Below, one piece after another: positions 1 to 7,340 of a stretch of DNA of 19,559 nucleotides (positions are counted from its first letter, which is position 1; every line of letters starts with the position of its first letter). The DNA lies in assembly GCA_002315235.1 (NCBI GenBank), contig DCGK01000095.1:53498-73056 (forward strand), read 5' to 3'. The notes under the pieces are model-generated. The model was not told where the DNA came from and ran no database searches. It saw nothing but the letters and a program-made list of their open reading frames with translations. The DNA is from Ruminococcus sp. UBA1780 (GTDB lineage Bacteria > Bacillota > Clostridia > Oscillospirales > Ruminococcaceae). Made by a program: the position numbers and the translations under genes.

Positions 1-333
1 AAAAAGATTGTTCAGGTTCTTGATTCAAAGAAGGCTGAGGATATCGAAGTTCTCGGAATCAGAGACCTTACAGTACTTTCCGATTACTTTGTTATTGCAA
101 ACGGTACAAGTACAACACATACAAGAACACTTGCGGATGAGGTTGAATATCAGCTTTCACAGGCCGGAATAAAGCCTGCAAGAACAGAGGGACATAACGG
201 TTCAAACTGGATCGTAATTGACTATTCAGACATAATTGTTCACGTATTCTACAAGGAAACAAGAGAATTTTATCAGCTTGAGAGATTATGGGCTGACGGT
301 GAACATCTTGACGTTGAAGAACTTTTAAAATAA
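1..333 (+). CDS. rsfS: Ribosomal silencing factor RsfS, 3' part
   Basis: This frame is open from the first base and ends at TAA, giving 110 residues without the start codon; only a few N-terminal residues appear to be missing. RsfS binds ribosomal protein uL14 on the 50S subunit and blocks subunit joining when nutrients are scarce. Family hallmarks are visible: a central DYFVIANG stretch, then WIVIDYSDIIVHVF followed by REFYQLERLW, the conserved RsfS core and C-terminal helix. It lies 41 bases upstream of leuS in the same direction with no terminator between them, so the two are probably co-transcribed. The identification is firm; the true start is outside the window. Confidence 0.93.
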   Translation, partial: KKIVQVLDSKKAEDIEVLGIRDLTVLSDYFVIANGTSTTHTRTLADEVEYQLSQAGIKPARTEGHNGSNWIVIDYSDIIVHVFYKETREFYQLERLWADGEHLDVEELLK

Positions 334-374
334 ACTGGTAAATGCAGTAAATACTAATAAGGGAGCAGTTATTT

Positions 375-2780
375 ATGAGTAAATATGATTTTGCTGCGGT
401 TGAAGCAAAATGGCAGAAATTCTGGGAAGAAAACGGAACATTCAAGGCAAGTGATGACTATTCAAAGAAAAAGTTCTATACACTGGTCGAATTCCCTTAT
501 CCTTCAGGACACGGCATGCACGTTGGTCATATCAAGGCGTATTCAGGACTTGAAGTAGTAAGCAGAAAGAGACGTATGGAAGGCTACAACGTACTTTTCC
601 CTATCGGGTTTGACGCATACGGCCTGCCGACTGAAAATACAGCTATCAAGGATAACATTCATCCGAGAATAGTAACAGACAGAAATATCGAAAAATTCAC
701 AAATCAGCTTAAGACAGTTGGCTTCTCATTTGACTGGTCAAGAGTTGTTGATACAACAGAAGAAGGCTACTACAAATGGACACAGTGGATTTTCCTCAAG
801 ATGTTTGAAAACGGTCTTGTTTTCAGAGACAAGACAAACGTTAACTACTGTCCGAGCTGTAAGGTTGTACTCTCAAACGAAGATTCACAGGGCGGCAAGT
901 GCGACGTATGTCACAGTGATATAGTTCAGAAGACCAAGGAAGTATGGTATCTCAGAATTACAGAATATGCTGACAAGCTTCTTCAGGGTCTTGACGAGGT
1001 TGACTATCTTCCTAACGTAAGACTTCAGCAGGAAAACTGGATAGGCAAGTCAACAGGAGCATTTGTAAACTTCGGCATTAAGGAACATGATGACAAGCTC
1101 AGAATCTATACAACACGTCCGGATACACTTTACGGTGTAACATTCATGGTTATTGCACCTGAACATCCGGTTATCCAGAAGTACAGAGACAGCATATCAA
1201 ACATTGATGAACTTGATGCCTACAAGGCAGAGTGCGCCAAGAAGAGTGAATTCGAAAGAACACAGCTCGTAAAGGACAAGACAGGTGTAAAAATCGAAGG
1301 AATAACAGCTGTAAATCCTGTAACAGGCAAGGAAATTCCTGTATATATTTCAGACTACGTAATGATGGGCTACGGTACAGGCGCGATTATGGCTGTTCCT
1401 GCACATGATACAAGAGACTATGACTTTGCAAAGAAGTTCGGAATTGATATTATCGAAGTTATAAAGGGCGGAGATATTTCAAAGGAAGCTTATACAGGCG
1501 AGGGTGAGCTTGTGAACTCAGGCGAACTCAACGGCATTTCAAACAAGAAGGATGCTGTTGCAAAGGCTCTTGAAATACTTGAAAAACTCGGATGCGGTGA
1601 AAAGGGTGTACAGTTTAAGATGAAGGACTGGGCATTTAACCGTCAGAGATACTGGGGCGAACCTATTCCGATTGTTCACTGCGATACATGCGGTATGGTT
1701 GCTGTTCCTTACGAAGAGCTTCCGCTCAGACTTCCTGAAGTTGAAAACTTCGAGCCTGGTACAGACGGCGAAAGCCCGCTTGCAAAGATTGACAGCTTTG
1801 TTAAGTGCAAGTGTCCTAAGTGCGGTAAGGATGCAAGAAGAGAAACTGATACAATGCCTCAGTGGGCAGGTTCATCATGGTACTTCCTCCGTTACTGCGA
1901 TCCGAAGAATGACAGTGAATTTGCTTCACAGGAAGCTCTTAAATACTGGATGCCTGTTGACTGGTACAACGGCGGTATGGAACACGTTACACGTCATATG
2001 ATTTACAGCCGTTTCTGGCACAAATTCCTTTATGACATGGGTCTTGTTCCTACATCAGAACCATACGCAAAGAGAACAGCACAGGGTCTTATTCTCGGAC
2101 CTGACGGTGAAAAGATGTCAAAGTCAAGAGGAAATGTAATTGATCCTAACGATGTTGTTGAAGAATACGGCGCAGACGTTCTCAGACTCTATGTGCTCTT
2201 CATGGGTGACTATGAAAAGGCAGCTCCGTGGAGCGAATCAAGCATCAAGGGATGCAAGCGTTTCACAGACAGAGTATGGGCACTTCAGGACATGCTCACA
2301 GACAGCGAGGATTACAGTGACAAGCTCCGCAGTGCTTTTCACAAGACAATAAAGAAGGTAACAGAAGACATCGAAGCTATGAAGTTCAACACAGCTATTG
2401 CAGCTATGATGGCTCTTATAAACGAAATCTACAGTGCAGGAAGTATTACAAAGGGTGAACTTGGCGCGCTTGCGGTTATGCTTTATCCTTTTGCTCCGCA
2501 TATTGCAGAAGAAATGTACAGCAATGTCTTCGGTAAGGTTCTCAGCCAGCAGAGCTGGATTACATATGACGAGAGTCTCTGTGTTGATGATTCAGTTGAA
2601 ATTGTTCTCCAGATTAACGGCAAGGTTAAGTCAAAGATTATGATTCCTGCCGGTACTGAAAAGGACGCTGCCTTTGAACTTGCATCAAAGGATGAAAAGT
2701 TTGCTGAAGCAATCGCTGGAAAGAGCGTTGTTAAGCAGATATATGTACAAAACAAACTCGTTAATTTTGTTGTAAAATAA
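375..2780 (+). CDS. leuS: Leucine--tRNA ligase
   Basis: This is a cytoplasmic class I aminoacyl-tRNA synthetase that charges tRNA-Leu with leucine and edits mischarged products. The 801 residues are the usual bacterial length. The HIGH-type signature is HVGH at residues 49-52 and KMSKS is at 580-584. A Cys-rich zinc module (CPSC plus CDVC) lies around 159-180. The CP1 editing domain spans about 224-400 and contains TTRPDTLYG (246-254) and GTGAIMAVPAHD (334-345), whose last Asp is the amino-acid-recognising editing residue. A further Cys-rich region (CDTC, CKCPKC) lies at about 436-490. The ATG is preceded by GGGAG nine bases upstream. There is no room for a T-box leader in the 41 bases after rsfS, so any T-box control would have to lie further upstream. 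Confidence 0.97.
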   Translation: MSKYDFAAVEAKWQKFWEENGTFKASDDYSKKKFYTLVEFPYPSGHGMHVGHIKAYSGLEVVSRKRRMEGYNVLFPIGFDAYGLPTENTAIKDNIHPRIVTDRNIEKFTNQLKTVGFSFDWSRVVDTTEEGYYKWTQWIFLKMFENGLVFRDKTNVNYCPSCKVVLSNEDSQGGKCDVCHSDIVQKTKEVWYLRITEYADKLLQGLDEVDYLPNVRLQQENWIGKSTGAFVNFGIKEHDDKLRIYTTRPDTLYGVTFMVIAPEHPVIQKYRDSISNIDELDAYKAECAKKSEFERTQLVKDKTGVKIEGITAVNPVTGKEIPVYISDYVMMGYGTGAIMAVPAHDTRDYDFAKKFGIDIIEVIKGGDISKEAYTGEGELVNSGELNGISNKKDAVAKALEILEKLGCGEKGVQFKMKDWAFNRQRYWGEPIPIVHCDTCGMVAVPYEELPLRLPEVENFEPGTDGESPLAKIDSFVKCKCPKCGKDARRETDTMPQWAGSSWYFLRYCDPKNDSEFASQEALKYWMPVDWYNGGMEHVTRHMIYSRFWHKFLYDMGLVPTSEPYAKRTAQGLILGPDGEKMSKSRGNVIDPNDVVEEYGADVLRLYVLFMGDYEKAAPWSESSIKGCKRFTDRVWALQDMLTDSEDYSDKLRSAFHKTIKKVTEDIEAMKFNTAIAAMMALINEIYSAGSITKGELGALAVMLYPFAPHIAEEMYSNVFGKVLSQQSWITYDESLCVDDSVEIVLQINGKVKSKIMIPAGTEKDAAFELASKDEKFAEAIAGKSVVKQIYVQNKLVNFVVK

Positions 2781-2805
2781 CAAAATAGCCCTGAAGGCGA
2801 TTTTG
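2781..2805 (+). terminator. Possible terminator hairpin after leuS
   Basis: CAAAATAGCC (2781-2790) pairs with GGCGATTTTG (2796-2805) around a five-base loop, with one A-G mismatch. It begins immediately after the leuS stop codon. The T-rich stretch lies inside the right arm rather than after it, so termination may be weak. It could also work bidirectionally, because the left arm is A-rich. Confidence 0.5.
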
Positions 2806-2808
2806 TGC

Positions 2809-2838
2809 TTGACAACACTGTACTCTGTATGCTAAAAT
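2809..2838 (+). promoter_or_regulatory. Sigma-A-type promoter of rpsU
   Basis: A perfect -35 box TTGACA (2809-2814) is followed by an 18-bp spacer and the -10 box TAAAAT (2833-2838), which is preceded by TGC, an extended -10 feature. It lies just after the leuS hairpin and about 190 bases upstream of the rpsU start, implying a long 5' leader. Confidence 0.75.
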
Positions 2839-2863
2839 AGATTTATATTATTCATATAGCATT

Positions 2864-3005
2864 AAAACTGACAATCCGGCATACAGCTGATTAATCTGGT
2901 GTACGGACATTCGGGTCAGTTTTGATAACAGAGGAGAAAAATACAAAATCTGATGACTGACATCATATTCTGATTTCAGGATATGGTTTTAGCATAAACC
3001 TCTGT
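2864..3005 (+). ncRNA. Structured 5' leader of rpsU (candidate cis-regulatory RNA)
   Basis: Two helical domains can be drawn by eye. Domain 1 is closed by AAAACTGAC (2864-2872) with GTCAGTTTT (2915-2923); inside it TCCG...CGGA and ATAC/GTGT can pair. Domain 2 is closed by ACAGAGG (2928-2934) with CCTCTGT (2999-3005). Within it are AAAATC/GGTTTT (2945-2950 with 2985-2990), a small TGATG/CATCA hairpin (2951-2965), and ATATTCTG/CAGGATAT (2965-2972 with 2977-2984, one G-U pair). The latter two share or abut base 2965. The domain ends 12 bases before the rpsU Shine-Dalgarno region. Ribosomal protein genes often carry autoregulatory leaders, so feedback by S21 or control by another ligand is plausible. 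I do not recognise a named RNA family. Confidence 0.45.
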
Positions 3006-3031
3006 CTTAGTGGCAAAGGGAGGGAATAAAA

Positions 3032-3205
3032 GTGGCAGAAGTTCGTGTTGGTAAAAACGAATCTTTAGATACAGCACTCAAGCGCTTCAAGAGATCATGC
3101 GCAAAGGATGGCGTTATCGCTGAGGTTCGTAAGAGAGAACACTACGAAAAGCCTTCGGTTAAGCGTAAGAAGAAGTCCGAAGCAGCTCGTAAGCGTAAGT
3201 ATTAA
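3032..3205 (+). CDS. rpsU: 30S ribosomal protein S21 (bS21)
   Basis: The product is 57 residues, very basic, and starts at GTG behind AGGGAGGG (about 3018-3024). bS21 sits near the platform of the small subunit close to the anti-Shine-Dalgarno end of 16S rRNA and affects translation initiation. The family pattern is clear: an N-terminal VRVGKNESLDTALKRFKR, then a central REHYEKPS, and a Lys/Arg-rich tail rich in KRKKK and RKRK. The length is normal for bS21. It is monocistronic as seen here, with its own promoter and long structured leader upstream and a strong terminator downstream. Confidence 0.96.
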   Translation: MAEVRVGKNESLDTALKRFKRSCAKDGVIAEVRKREHYEKPSVKRKKKSEAARKRKY

Positions 3206-3232
3206 TCAGATTTAAACGAGATTAATAAACTC

Positions 3233-3278
3233 AAAAAAGAATCACCCGCCGGGAGATATTCCGGCGGGAATTTTTTTT
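3233..3278 (+). terminator. Intrinsic terminator of rpsU
   Basis: A perfect GC-rich stem, CCCGCCGG (3245-3252) with CCGGCGGG (3261-3268), closes on an eight-base loop. It is followed by AA and eight T residues (3271-3278) and preceded by an A-run. This is a textbook rho-independent terminator and separates rpsU from the flagellar operon. Confidence 0.95.
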
Positions 3279-3345
3279 GTGTATTTTGCATTATTTCAGA
3301 AGGAAAAGTTTTTAATATAAAACTGTCTGTTTTGATATACTTCAC

Positions 3346-3374
3346 TTGAATTTTTAGTATTTTTACTGTATAAT
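3346..3374 (+). promoter_or_regulatory. Sigma-A-type promoter of the flagellar operon
   Basis: TTGAAT (3346-3351), a 17-bp AT-rich spacer, and a perfect TATAAT (3369-3374) lie 72 bases upstream of the flgB start. No sigma-28-like element (TAAA, 15 bp, GCCGATA) is visible in this gap. The whole hook-basal-body operon therefore appears to be read by the housekeeping sigma factor, as for the fla/che operon of Bacillus subtilis. Confidence 0.8.
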
Positions 3375-3395
3375 AATATAATAAAATAATTGTAA

Positions 3396-3422
3396 TGAAA
3401 ATCAGACTGATTATGATTTTCA
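3396..3422 (+). promoter_or_regulatory. Leader hairpin upstream of flgB
   Basis: TGAAAATCA (3396-3404) is perfectly complementary to TGATTTTCA (3414-3422), with a nine-base loop. It lies in the predicted 5' untranslated leader, about 20 bases after the -10 box and 11 bases before the GGAGGT ribosome binding site of flgB. There is no T-run directly after it, so it is not an ordinary terminator. It may stabilise the message or be a protein or RNA target. Confidence 0.5.
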
Positions 3423-3446
3423 CAAAATATAATGGAGGTAATAGTT

Positions 3447-3821
3447 GTGATTTTGGATTCATTTCAGTTTAAAGCAATGGAAAGCGGAATAAAGGCTATG
3501 TCTGTAAAGCAGCAGGTTCACACGCACAATATCGCAAACCTTGATACCCCGGACTATAAAATGAAAACATTTTCCTTTAAAAACACAATGGAAAATGAAA
3601 TGAAGCTGTCTGACAGAAAAGACCGCATCGAATACAAATTTGAGGCAGAGGTCGGACAGAAGGACAATGTTGAGGTTCTTGTTGACGGTAACAATGTCGA
3701 TATTGAAAACGAAAATCTCGAACTTTACAGTGCGTATCTTCAGCAGGCTGCAACGATTCAGAAAATGAATTCCGTTATTTCTGACTACAGATATGTGCTT
3801 CAGAATGCAAGTTTCAAATAA
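3447..3821 (+). CDS. flgB: Flagellar basal-body rod protein FlgB
   Basis: FlgB is a proximal rod component of the flagellar drive shaft, exported by the flagellar type III system. The 124 residues carry the rod/hook family N-terminal signature NIANLDTPDYK (a variant of the usual NTPGYK) and a C-terminal helix with NNVDIENENLELYSAYLQQA. I place the start at GTG 3447, because GGAGGT (3434-3439) sits seven bases upstream. An in-frame ATG at 3432 overlaps this ribosome binding site and is unlikely to be used. It is the first gene of the operon, 14 bases upstream of flgC. Confidence 0.93.
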   Translation: MILDSFQFKAMESGIKAMSVKQQVHTHNIANLDTPDYKMKTFSFKNTMENEMKLSDRKDRIEYKFEAEVGQKDNVEVLVDGNNVDIENENLELYSAYLQQAATIQKMNSVISDYRYVLQNASFK

Positions 3822-3835
3822 GGGGGATATGAAAT

Positions 3836-4261
3836 ATGGCATTTTTAAATTCACTTAATATTGTTGGTTCAGCGCTTACAGCAGAGAGGTTCAGAACCAA
3901 TATCATCACACAGAATATATCAAACCAGCTGGTAATCGGCAGAAACGGTGAGGAACCTTACCGCAGAAAGCAGGTTATTTTTCAGACACGTTCACAGACT
4001 TTTGACGAAGCACTTTCACAGGTACAGGGCGGCGGTGTCAGAGTTGCACGTGTAGTCGAGAGTCAGGAGGACTTTAAGCCGGTATATAACCCGACTCATC
4101 CTGATGCTGATGAAGACGGATATATTTACTACCCTAATGTAAACAACACGGAAGAGCAGCTTGACCTTATGGAAGCTACAAGAGTGTATGAAGCAAATGC
4201 AGCGGCACTCAGCGTAGTAAAGGCAATGGCATCAAAGTCTCTTGAAATCGGCAAGGGCTGA
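3836..4261 (+). CDS. flgC: Flagellar basal-body rod protein FlgC
   Basis: This proximal rod protein partners FlgB. The 141 residues are near the usual length. The N-terminus has the rod-family pattern NIISQ-like (IITQNISNQL) followed by EEPYRRKQVIFQ, matching the PYRRK motif of FlgC. The C-terminus, DLMEATRVYEANAAALSVVKAMASKSLEIGKG, corresponds to the conserved rod-protein C-terminal helix (for example the ATRVYEANAAAL stretch). GGGGGAT about ten bases upstream serves as the ribosome binding site. The gene is complete even though a repeat element begins nine bases after its stop codon. Confidence 0.94.
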   Translation: MAFLNSLNIVGSALTAERFRTNIITQNISNQLVIGRNGEEPYRRKQVIFQTRSQTFDEALSQVQGGGVRVARVVESQEDFKPVYNPTHPDADEDGYIYYPNVNNTEEQLDLMEATRVYEANAAALSVVKAMASKSLEIGKG

Positions 4262-4269
4262 TTTCAGTA

Positions 4270-4357
4270 TTAGGGAAACACTGATTAAGTCTGACGGAAA
4301 ATATGCAAGCAGAATGTGCGTCAAGTCGAAGACGTGATTTAATCAGTGTTTCCTTAA
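4270..4357. mobile_element. 88-bp MITE-like inverted repeat
   Basis: The two 22-base ends are inverted repeats matching at 20 of 22 positions (4270-4291 against 4336-4357); the shared core is GAAACACTGATTAA. The element encodes nothing. If the ends are taken at GGGAAAC and GTTTCC, a TTA triplet flanks each side, which would fit a 3-bp target duplication of TNA type (inference). The left end recurs at 19536-19559 with 23 of 24 identical bases, so this is a dispersed family. Transcribed as part of the operon, it would form a long hairpin between flgC and fliE and could affect message processing or stability. Confidence 0.75.
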
Positions 4358-4361
4358 CATG

Positions 4362-4380
4362 AGTTAACAGGACGTTAACT
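4362..4380. repeat. Short inverted repeat upstream of fliE
   Basis: AGTTAAC (4362-4368) and GTTAACT (4374-4380) form a perfect 7-bp inverted repeat with a five-base loop, four bases after the MITE-like element. It could be a small hairpin or a dyad operator; nothing in the sequence decides between these. Confidence 0.35.
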
Positions 4381-4431
4381 GTCACGCTGAAGGGATACGG
4401 GAAAAATGAAAACAGGATTTGAGGGAAGAAA

Positions 4432-4758
4432 ATGATAAACACAACATTTATAACACCGCTGACAGGAATGCCTGAAATGAAAACTATCGGTACGGGAACA
4501 GGAAATCTCCGTACAAATATCGAAGGTACCGAAAAGGAAAAGACCTTCGGCGATACATTAAGGGAAAATATTCAGAACGTCAAGGATCTCGAAAACAAGT
4601 CACTTGACAGTGCTTATGCTGTTTCAATGGGTCAGACTGAAGATATCGAAGGTGCTATGATTGATGCGACAAAGGCATCAATAGCAATTGAAACTGCTGT
4701 GCAGATTACCACAAGAGCGGTTAACGCGTATAAAGAAATAGTTCAGATGCAGATCTGA
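4432..4758 (+). CDS. fliE: Flagellar hook-basal body protein FliE
   Basis: FliE joins the MS ring to the rod and sits at the base of the export gate. The 108 residues match the family length. The diagnostic C-terminal half is present: EDIEGAMIDATKASIAIETAVQ, then RAVNAYKEIVQMQI, which matches the usual KLVDAYQEIMRMQV ending. The start ATG follows GAGGGAAG. The gene is separated from flgC by 170 bases that hold the MITE-like repeat, whereas fliF begins 45 bases downstream. Confidence 0.93.
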   Translation: MINTTFITPLTGMPEMKTIGTGTGNLRTNIEGTEKEKTFGDTLRENIQNVKDLENKSLDSAYAVSMGQTEDIEGAMIDATKASIAIETAVQITTRAVNAYKEIVQMQI

Positions 4759-4803
4759 TTTTATGTGTTCTGGAATTTTGAGTTTGGAGAATGATTTTTA
4801 GTA

Positions 4804-6414
4804 ATGAATGATAAAATAAAACCGGTGCTTGATAAAATAAAGTCTGTCTGGGAGGGTATGTCCAAAAAAATAAGAATACTCCTCGTGGCCGGACTTTCTG
4901 TAATTCTTGTGGGTGCTATTGCCCTGACAGTTGTACTTAATGTTCAGAAAGCAAAATGGCTCGTGCTTTTTCCGGGTATGACAACTGAAGAAGCTTCCGA
5001 AGTATATCTCGAACTTCAGAACATGCAGGTTGAAACCAAGATAAACAGCAAAGGTGAAATAGAAGTTAAGAAAGAACAGTGGGATGACCTTGTGTATAAG
5101 CTTGCTGAAAAGGGATACCCTCAGTCAGCACCTTCCTACGGAACTTTCTTTGATAATCTCAGCATGACAATGAGTGAGTTCGAAAAGAAGCAGACACTTC
5201 GTTTTGAACTTCAGGACAGAATACAGACTACTATTAAGCGAATCAGCGGAGTAAAGGGTGCTATAGTAACTATCAGTCTTCCTGAAAAAACAAATTATGT
5301 ATGGAAGGAAACTGAGGAAAGGGCTACGGCAAGTGTAATGCTTACACTTGACAAGCCGGCTGATTTTACAGCTGAGCAGGTCAGTGCAATCAAAAACATA
5401 GTTGCCTACAGTGCACAGCAGATTCTTCCTGAGGATGTATCAGTCGTAAATGCTGCTACAGGCAAGGAGCTTCTCGGAGTGGAAGAGCTTCCGCAGGACG
5501 TTTTTGATGACGAAAGCCGTATGAATTACCGTAACATGATCAAGAATCAGTATGAGGAAAACGCAAGACGAATTCTTGCTCCGATTTACGGCCTTGATGA
5601 TGTTATTGCAGTAGCAAGCGTTGAGATTGACTATGACAAAATCAACGAAGAGGTTAAGGAATATTTAACAAATGACGAGGGTGAAGGTGTTAAGGAAAAC
5701 CAGTATATTCACTACGATACAGACGGTGTTGTGGATCCGGGCGGAATTGTAGGCGAGGAAGACAATACTGATATTCCTAACTACGGAAACCTTGAGGATG
5801 ATCTTAATTCAACAGATACTCCTGAGTATGAAAGAAAAACAGAATGGGCTATCGGCTATATTCTCAGACAGACAGAAAAAGCACAGGGCGGCATTACTGA
5901 TGCCAGCATTTCTGTAGTTGTTACAACAGAATCAGGAAAGCTTACGGCTGATGAACAGGAAAACATTATTCAGCTTGTAAGAAATGCAACAAATATTGAC
6001 GTTGAAAATATTTCCGCTTCAGCAAGACTTGCTGATACAATTCCGTTACCTGGAGATATACCGGGAATTGTTGATCCGGATTCAGCACTTGCCAGACTTT
6101 TTAATACATGGTGGTTCAAGTGGGTACTCCTTGCGGCAGCAGTTCTTCTTATTGTTATTGTTGTTCTTATTATTGCAGGAATCAACAAGCGTGCAAAGAA
6201 GAGAATCGCACTTGCAGAAGCTGAAAGTCAGGCACAGATTGAAAGTATGATGAAAGCAAAAGAAGAAGAGGCAGCAAACTTCAAGCTTACGCTCGAACAG
6301 CAGGCTAAGGAACACTCTGAGGCTACTAACGCGACAGCAAATGAAGTCAAGGAATTTGCAAAGAATAATCCTGAAATTGCGGCAGCACTTATACGCTCAA
6401 TGATGAAGGAATAA
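4804..6414 (+). CDS. fliF: Flagellar MS-ring protein FliF
   Basis: FliF forms the membrane-embedded MS ring around the export gate and is the mounting plate for the C ring. The protein has 536 residues. Transmembrane helix 1 is at about 22-46 and helix 2 at about 437-461 (WFKWVLLAAAVLLIVIVVL). The ring-building motifs between them include KWLVLFPGM at about 51-59, EKGYPQSAPSYGTF, and RFELQDRIQTTIKRI, typical of YscJ/FliF proteins. The cytoplasmic tail of about 75 residues is Glu/Ala-rich and ends in AKNNPEIAAALIRSMMKE, resembling the FliG-binding end of other FliF proteins. There is no sign of a FliF-FliG fusion. The next gene is fliH, 14 bases away; the expected fliG is missing. Confidence 0.95.
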   Translation: MNDKIKPVLDKIKSVWEGMSKKIRILLVAGLSVILVGAIALTVVLNVQKAKWLVLFPGMTTEEASEVYLELQNMQVETKINSKGEIEVKKEQWDDLVYKLAEKGYPQSAPSYGTFFDNLSMTMSEFEKKQTLRFELQDRIQTTIKRISGVKGAIVTISLPEKTNYVWKETEERATASVMLTLDKPADFTAEQVSAIKNIVAYSAQQILPEDVSVVNAATGKELLGVEELPQDVFDDESRMNYRNMIKNQYEENARRILAPIYGLDDVIAVASVEIDYDKINEEVKEYLTNDEGEGVKENQYIHYDTDGVVDPGGIVGEEDNTDIPNYGNLEDDLNSTDTPEYERKTEWAIGYILRQTEKAQGGITDASISVVVTTESGKLTADEQENIIQLVRNATNIDVENISASARLADTIPLPGDIPGIVDPDSALARLFNTWWFKWVLLAAAVLLIVIVVLIIAGINKRAKKRIALAEAESQAQIESMMKAKEEEAANFKLTLEQQAKEHSEATNATANEVKEFAKNNPEIAAALIRSMMKE

Positions 6415-6428
6415 AGGGATGTGGACAA

Positions 6429-7340
6429 GTGGGCAAGATTTTCAGGGCAGAAGAAGTAGTTAAGATTGCAGAAGCGGTTAAGATTCCGGACTGTGTTGTT
6501 CGCGCTGAACCTCACAGCCTTCCTGAATCAACCATAATCAGAGAGAACAGTGACTATTCTGATGAAGCTGAAAATTTATCACAGAATGGTTACGAAAGTG
6601 CTTCAGATATAGAAGAAACTGCTGAAGAAACCGATATATATAATGATGAGGGTCAGACGGAAAACGAAATTCCTGACGGTCTTTATGAATCAGAATATGA
6701 AAAGCTTCAGATTGAAAGAGATGCGATTATAAAACAGGCCCAGATGGAAGCTGCACAGATTCTTGAGGATGCTCAGGCTGAAAGCAGACGTATACTTGAG
6801 GACTCTGAGGTACAGGCAAAGTCCGTTCTGGAAACGGCCAGAGAAGACGGTTATCGTGCAGGCGTTCAGGAAAAACAGCAGGAAATAGAAGAATGCATGC
6901 TGAAGATTAATCAGTTTCTTGCTGAACTCAAAATCAATCAGGAAGACTATTTTGATGACTATGCTTCGGAACTCAGATTTACGGCACTTGATATTGCCGA
7001 AAAACTTGTGGCTCAGAAGCTTGAAGCAGATGAAAGAGTTATTATTCCTCTCGTAAGAAGTGCTGTCAAGACGCTCAGAGAGGTAAACTGGATAAAAGTT
7101 GAAGTATCAGACAAGCTGCGTGATGTGGCTTCAGAACTTGAAAACGTTCTGTCAGAGGCCAAGTCTTCACAGACTATCGAAGTAGAACTCAGAAGGGATG
7201 CAGACCCGGGAACATGTGTCGTTCATACGGCTGAAGGCGTAATAGTAGCTTCTGTTCTCAGTCAGGTTGAAAATATCCGTGAGTACTTCGGACAGTATAA
7301 GGAAAGTGATGAAAATGCACCAGAGTCTAGATCATTCTAA
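6429..7340 (+). CDS. fliH: Flagellar export stator protein FliH
   Basis: FliH dimers bind and regulate the export ATPase FliI and dock it to the C ring. The 303 residues contain an acidic, low-complexity N-terminal part (about 40-90), a long Glu/Gln/Ala coiled coil (about 90-170) with the typical AQILEDAQAESRRIL pattern, and a FliH/HrpE-like C-terminal domain including FTALDIAEKLVAQKLE and VELRRDADPGTCVVHTAEG. The start is GTG, preceded by AAGGGAT that overlaps the fliF stop. No Trp is visible in the N-terminal region, although Trp residues there bind FliN in enteric FliH. The gene overlaps the start of fliI by 26 bases. Confidence 0.88.
   Translation: MGKIFRAEEVVKIAEAVKIPDCVVRAEPHSLPESTIIRENSDYSDEAENLSQNGYESASDIEETAEETDIYNDEGQTENEIPDGLYESEYEKLQIERDAIIKQAQMEAAQILEDAQAESRRILEDSEVQAKSVLETAREDGYRAGVQEKQQEIEECMLKINQFLAELKINQEDYFDDYASELRFTALDIAEKLVAQKLEADERVIIPLVRSAVKTLREVNWIKVEVSDKLRDVASELENVLSEAKSSQTIEVELRRDADPGTCVVHTAEGVIVASVLSQVENIREYFGQYKESDENAPESRSF

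Noticed and set aside
3432..3446. ATG at 3432 as the start of flgB
   Set aside because: It overlaps the GGAGGT ribosome binding site and would add five residues not typical of FlgB; GTG at 3447 has ideal spacing.
3459..3854. Open frames on the opposite strand over flgB, leuS, fliI, flgE and fliP
   Set aside because: They lie wholly over recognised genes, have no ribosome binding sites or recognisable domains, and arise from the codon bias of the + strand genes.
4406..4435. Nine-codon open frame ending in an ATGA overlap with the fliE start, as a leader peptide
   Set aside because: It is too short to support without conservation data, and the upstream purine-rich stretch is only a moderate ribosome binding site.
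4429..4758. Possible CRISPR array or tRNA genes in the window
   Set aside because: No regularly spaced direct repeats with unique spacers and no cloverleaf were seen; the only tandem repeat is coding and lies within fliK.
7267..7314. Longer FliI starting at TTG 7267
   Set aside because: It would lengthen the overlap with fliH and lacks a ribosome binding site; ATG 7315 has AAGGAA at good distance and gives the usual length.
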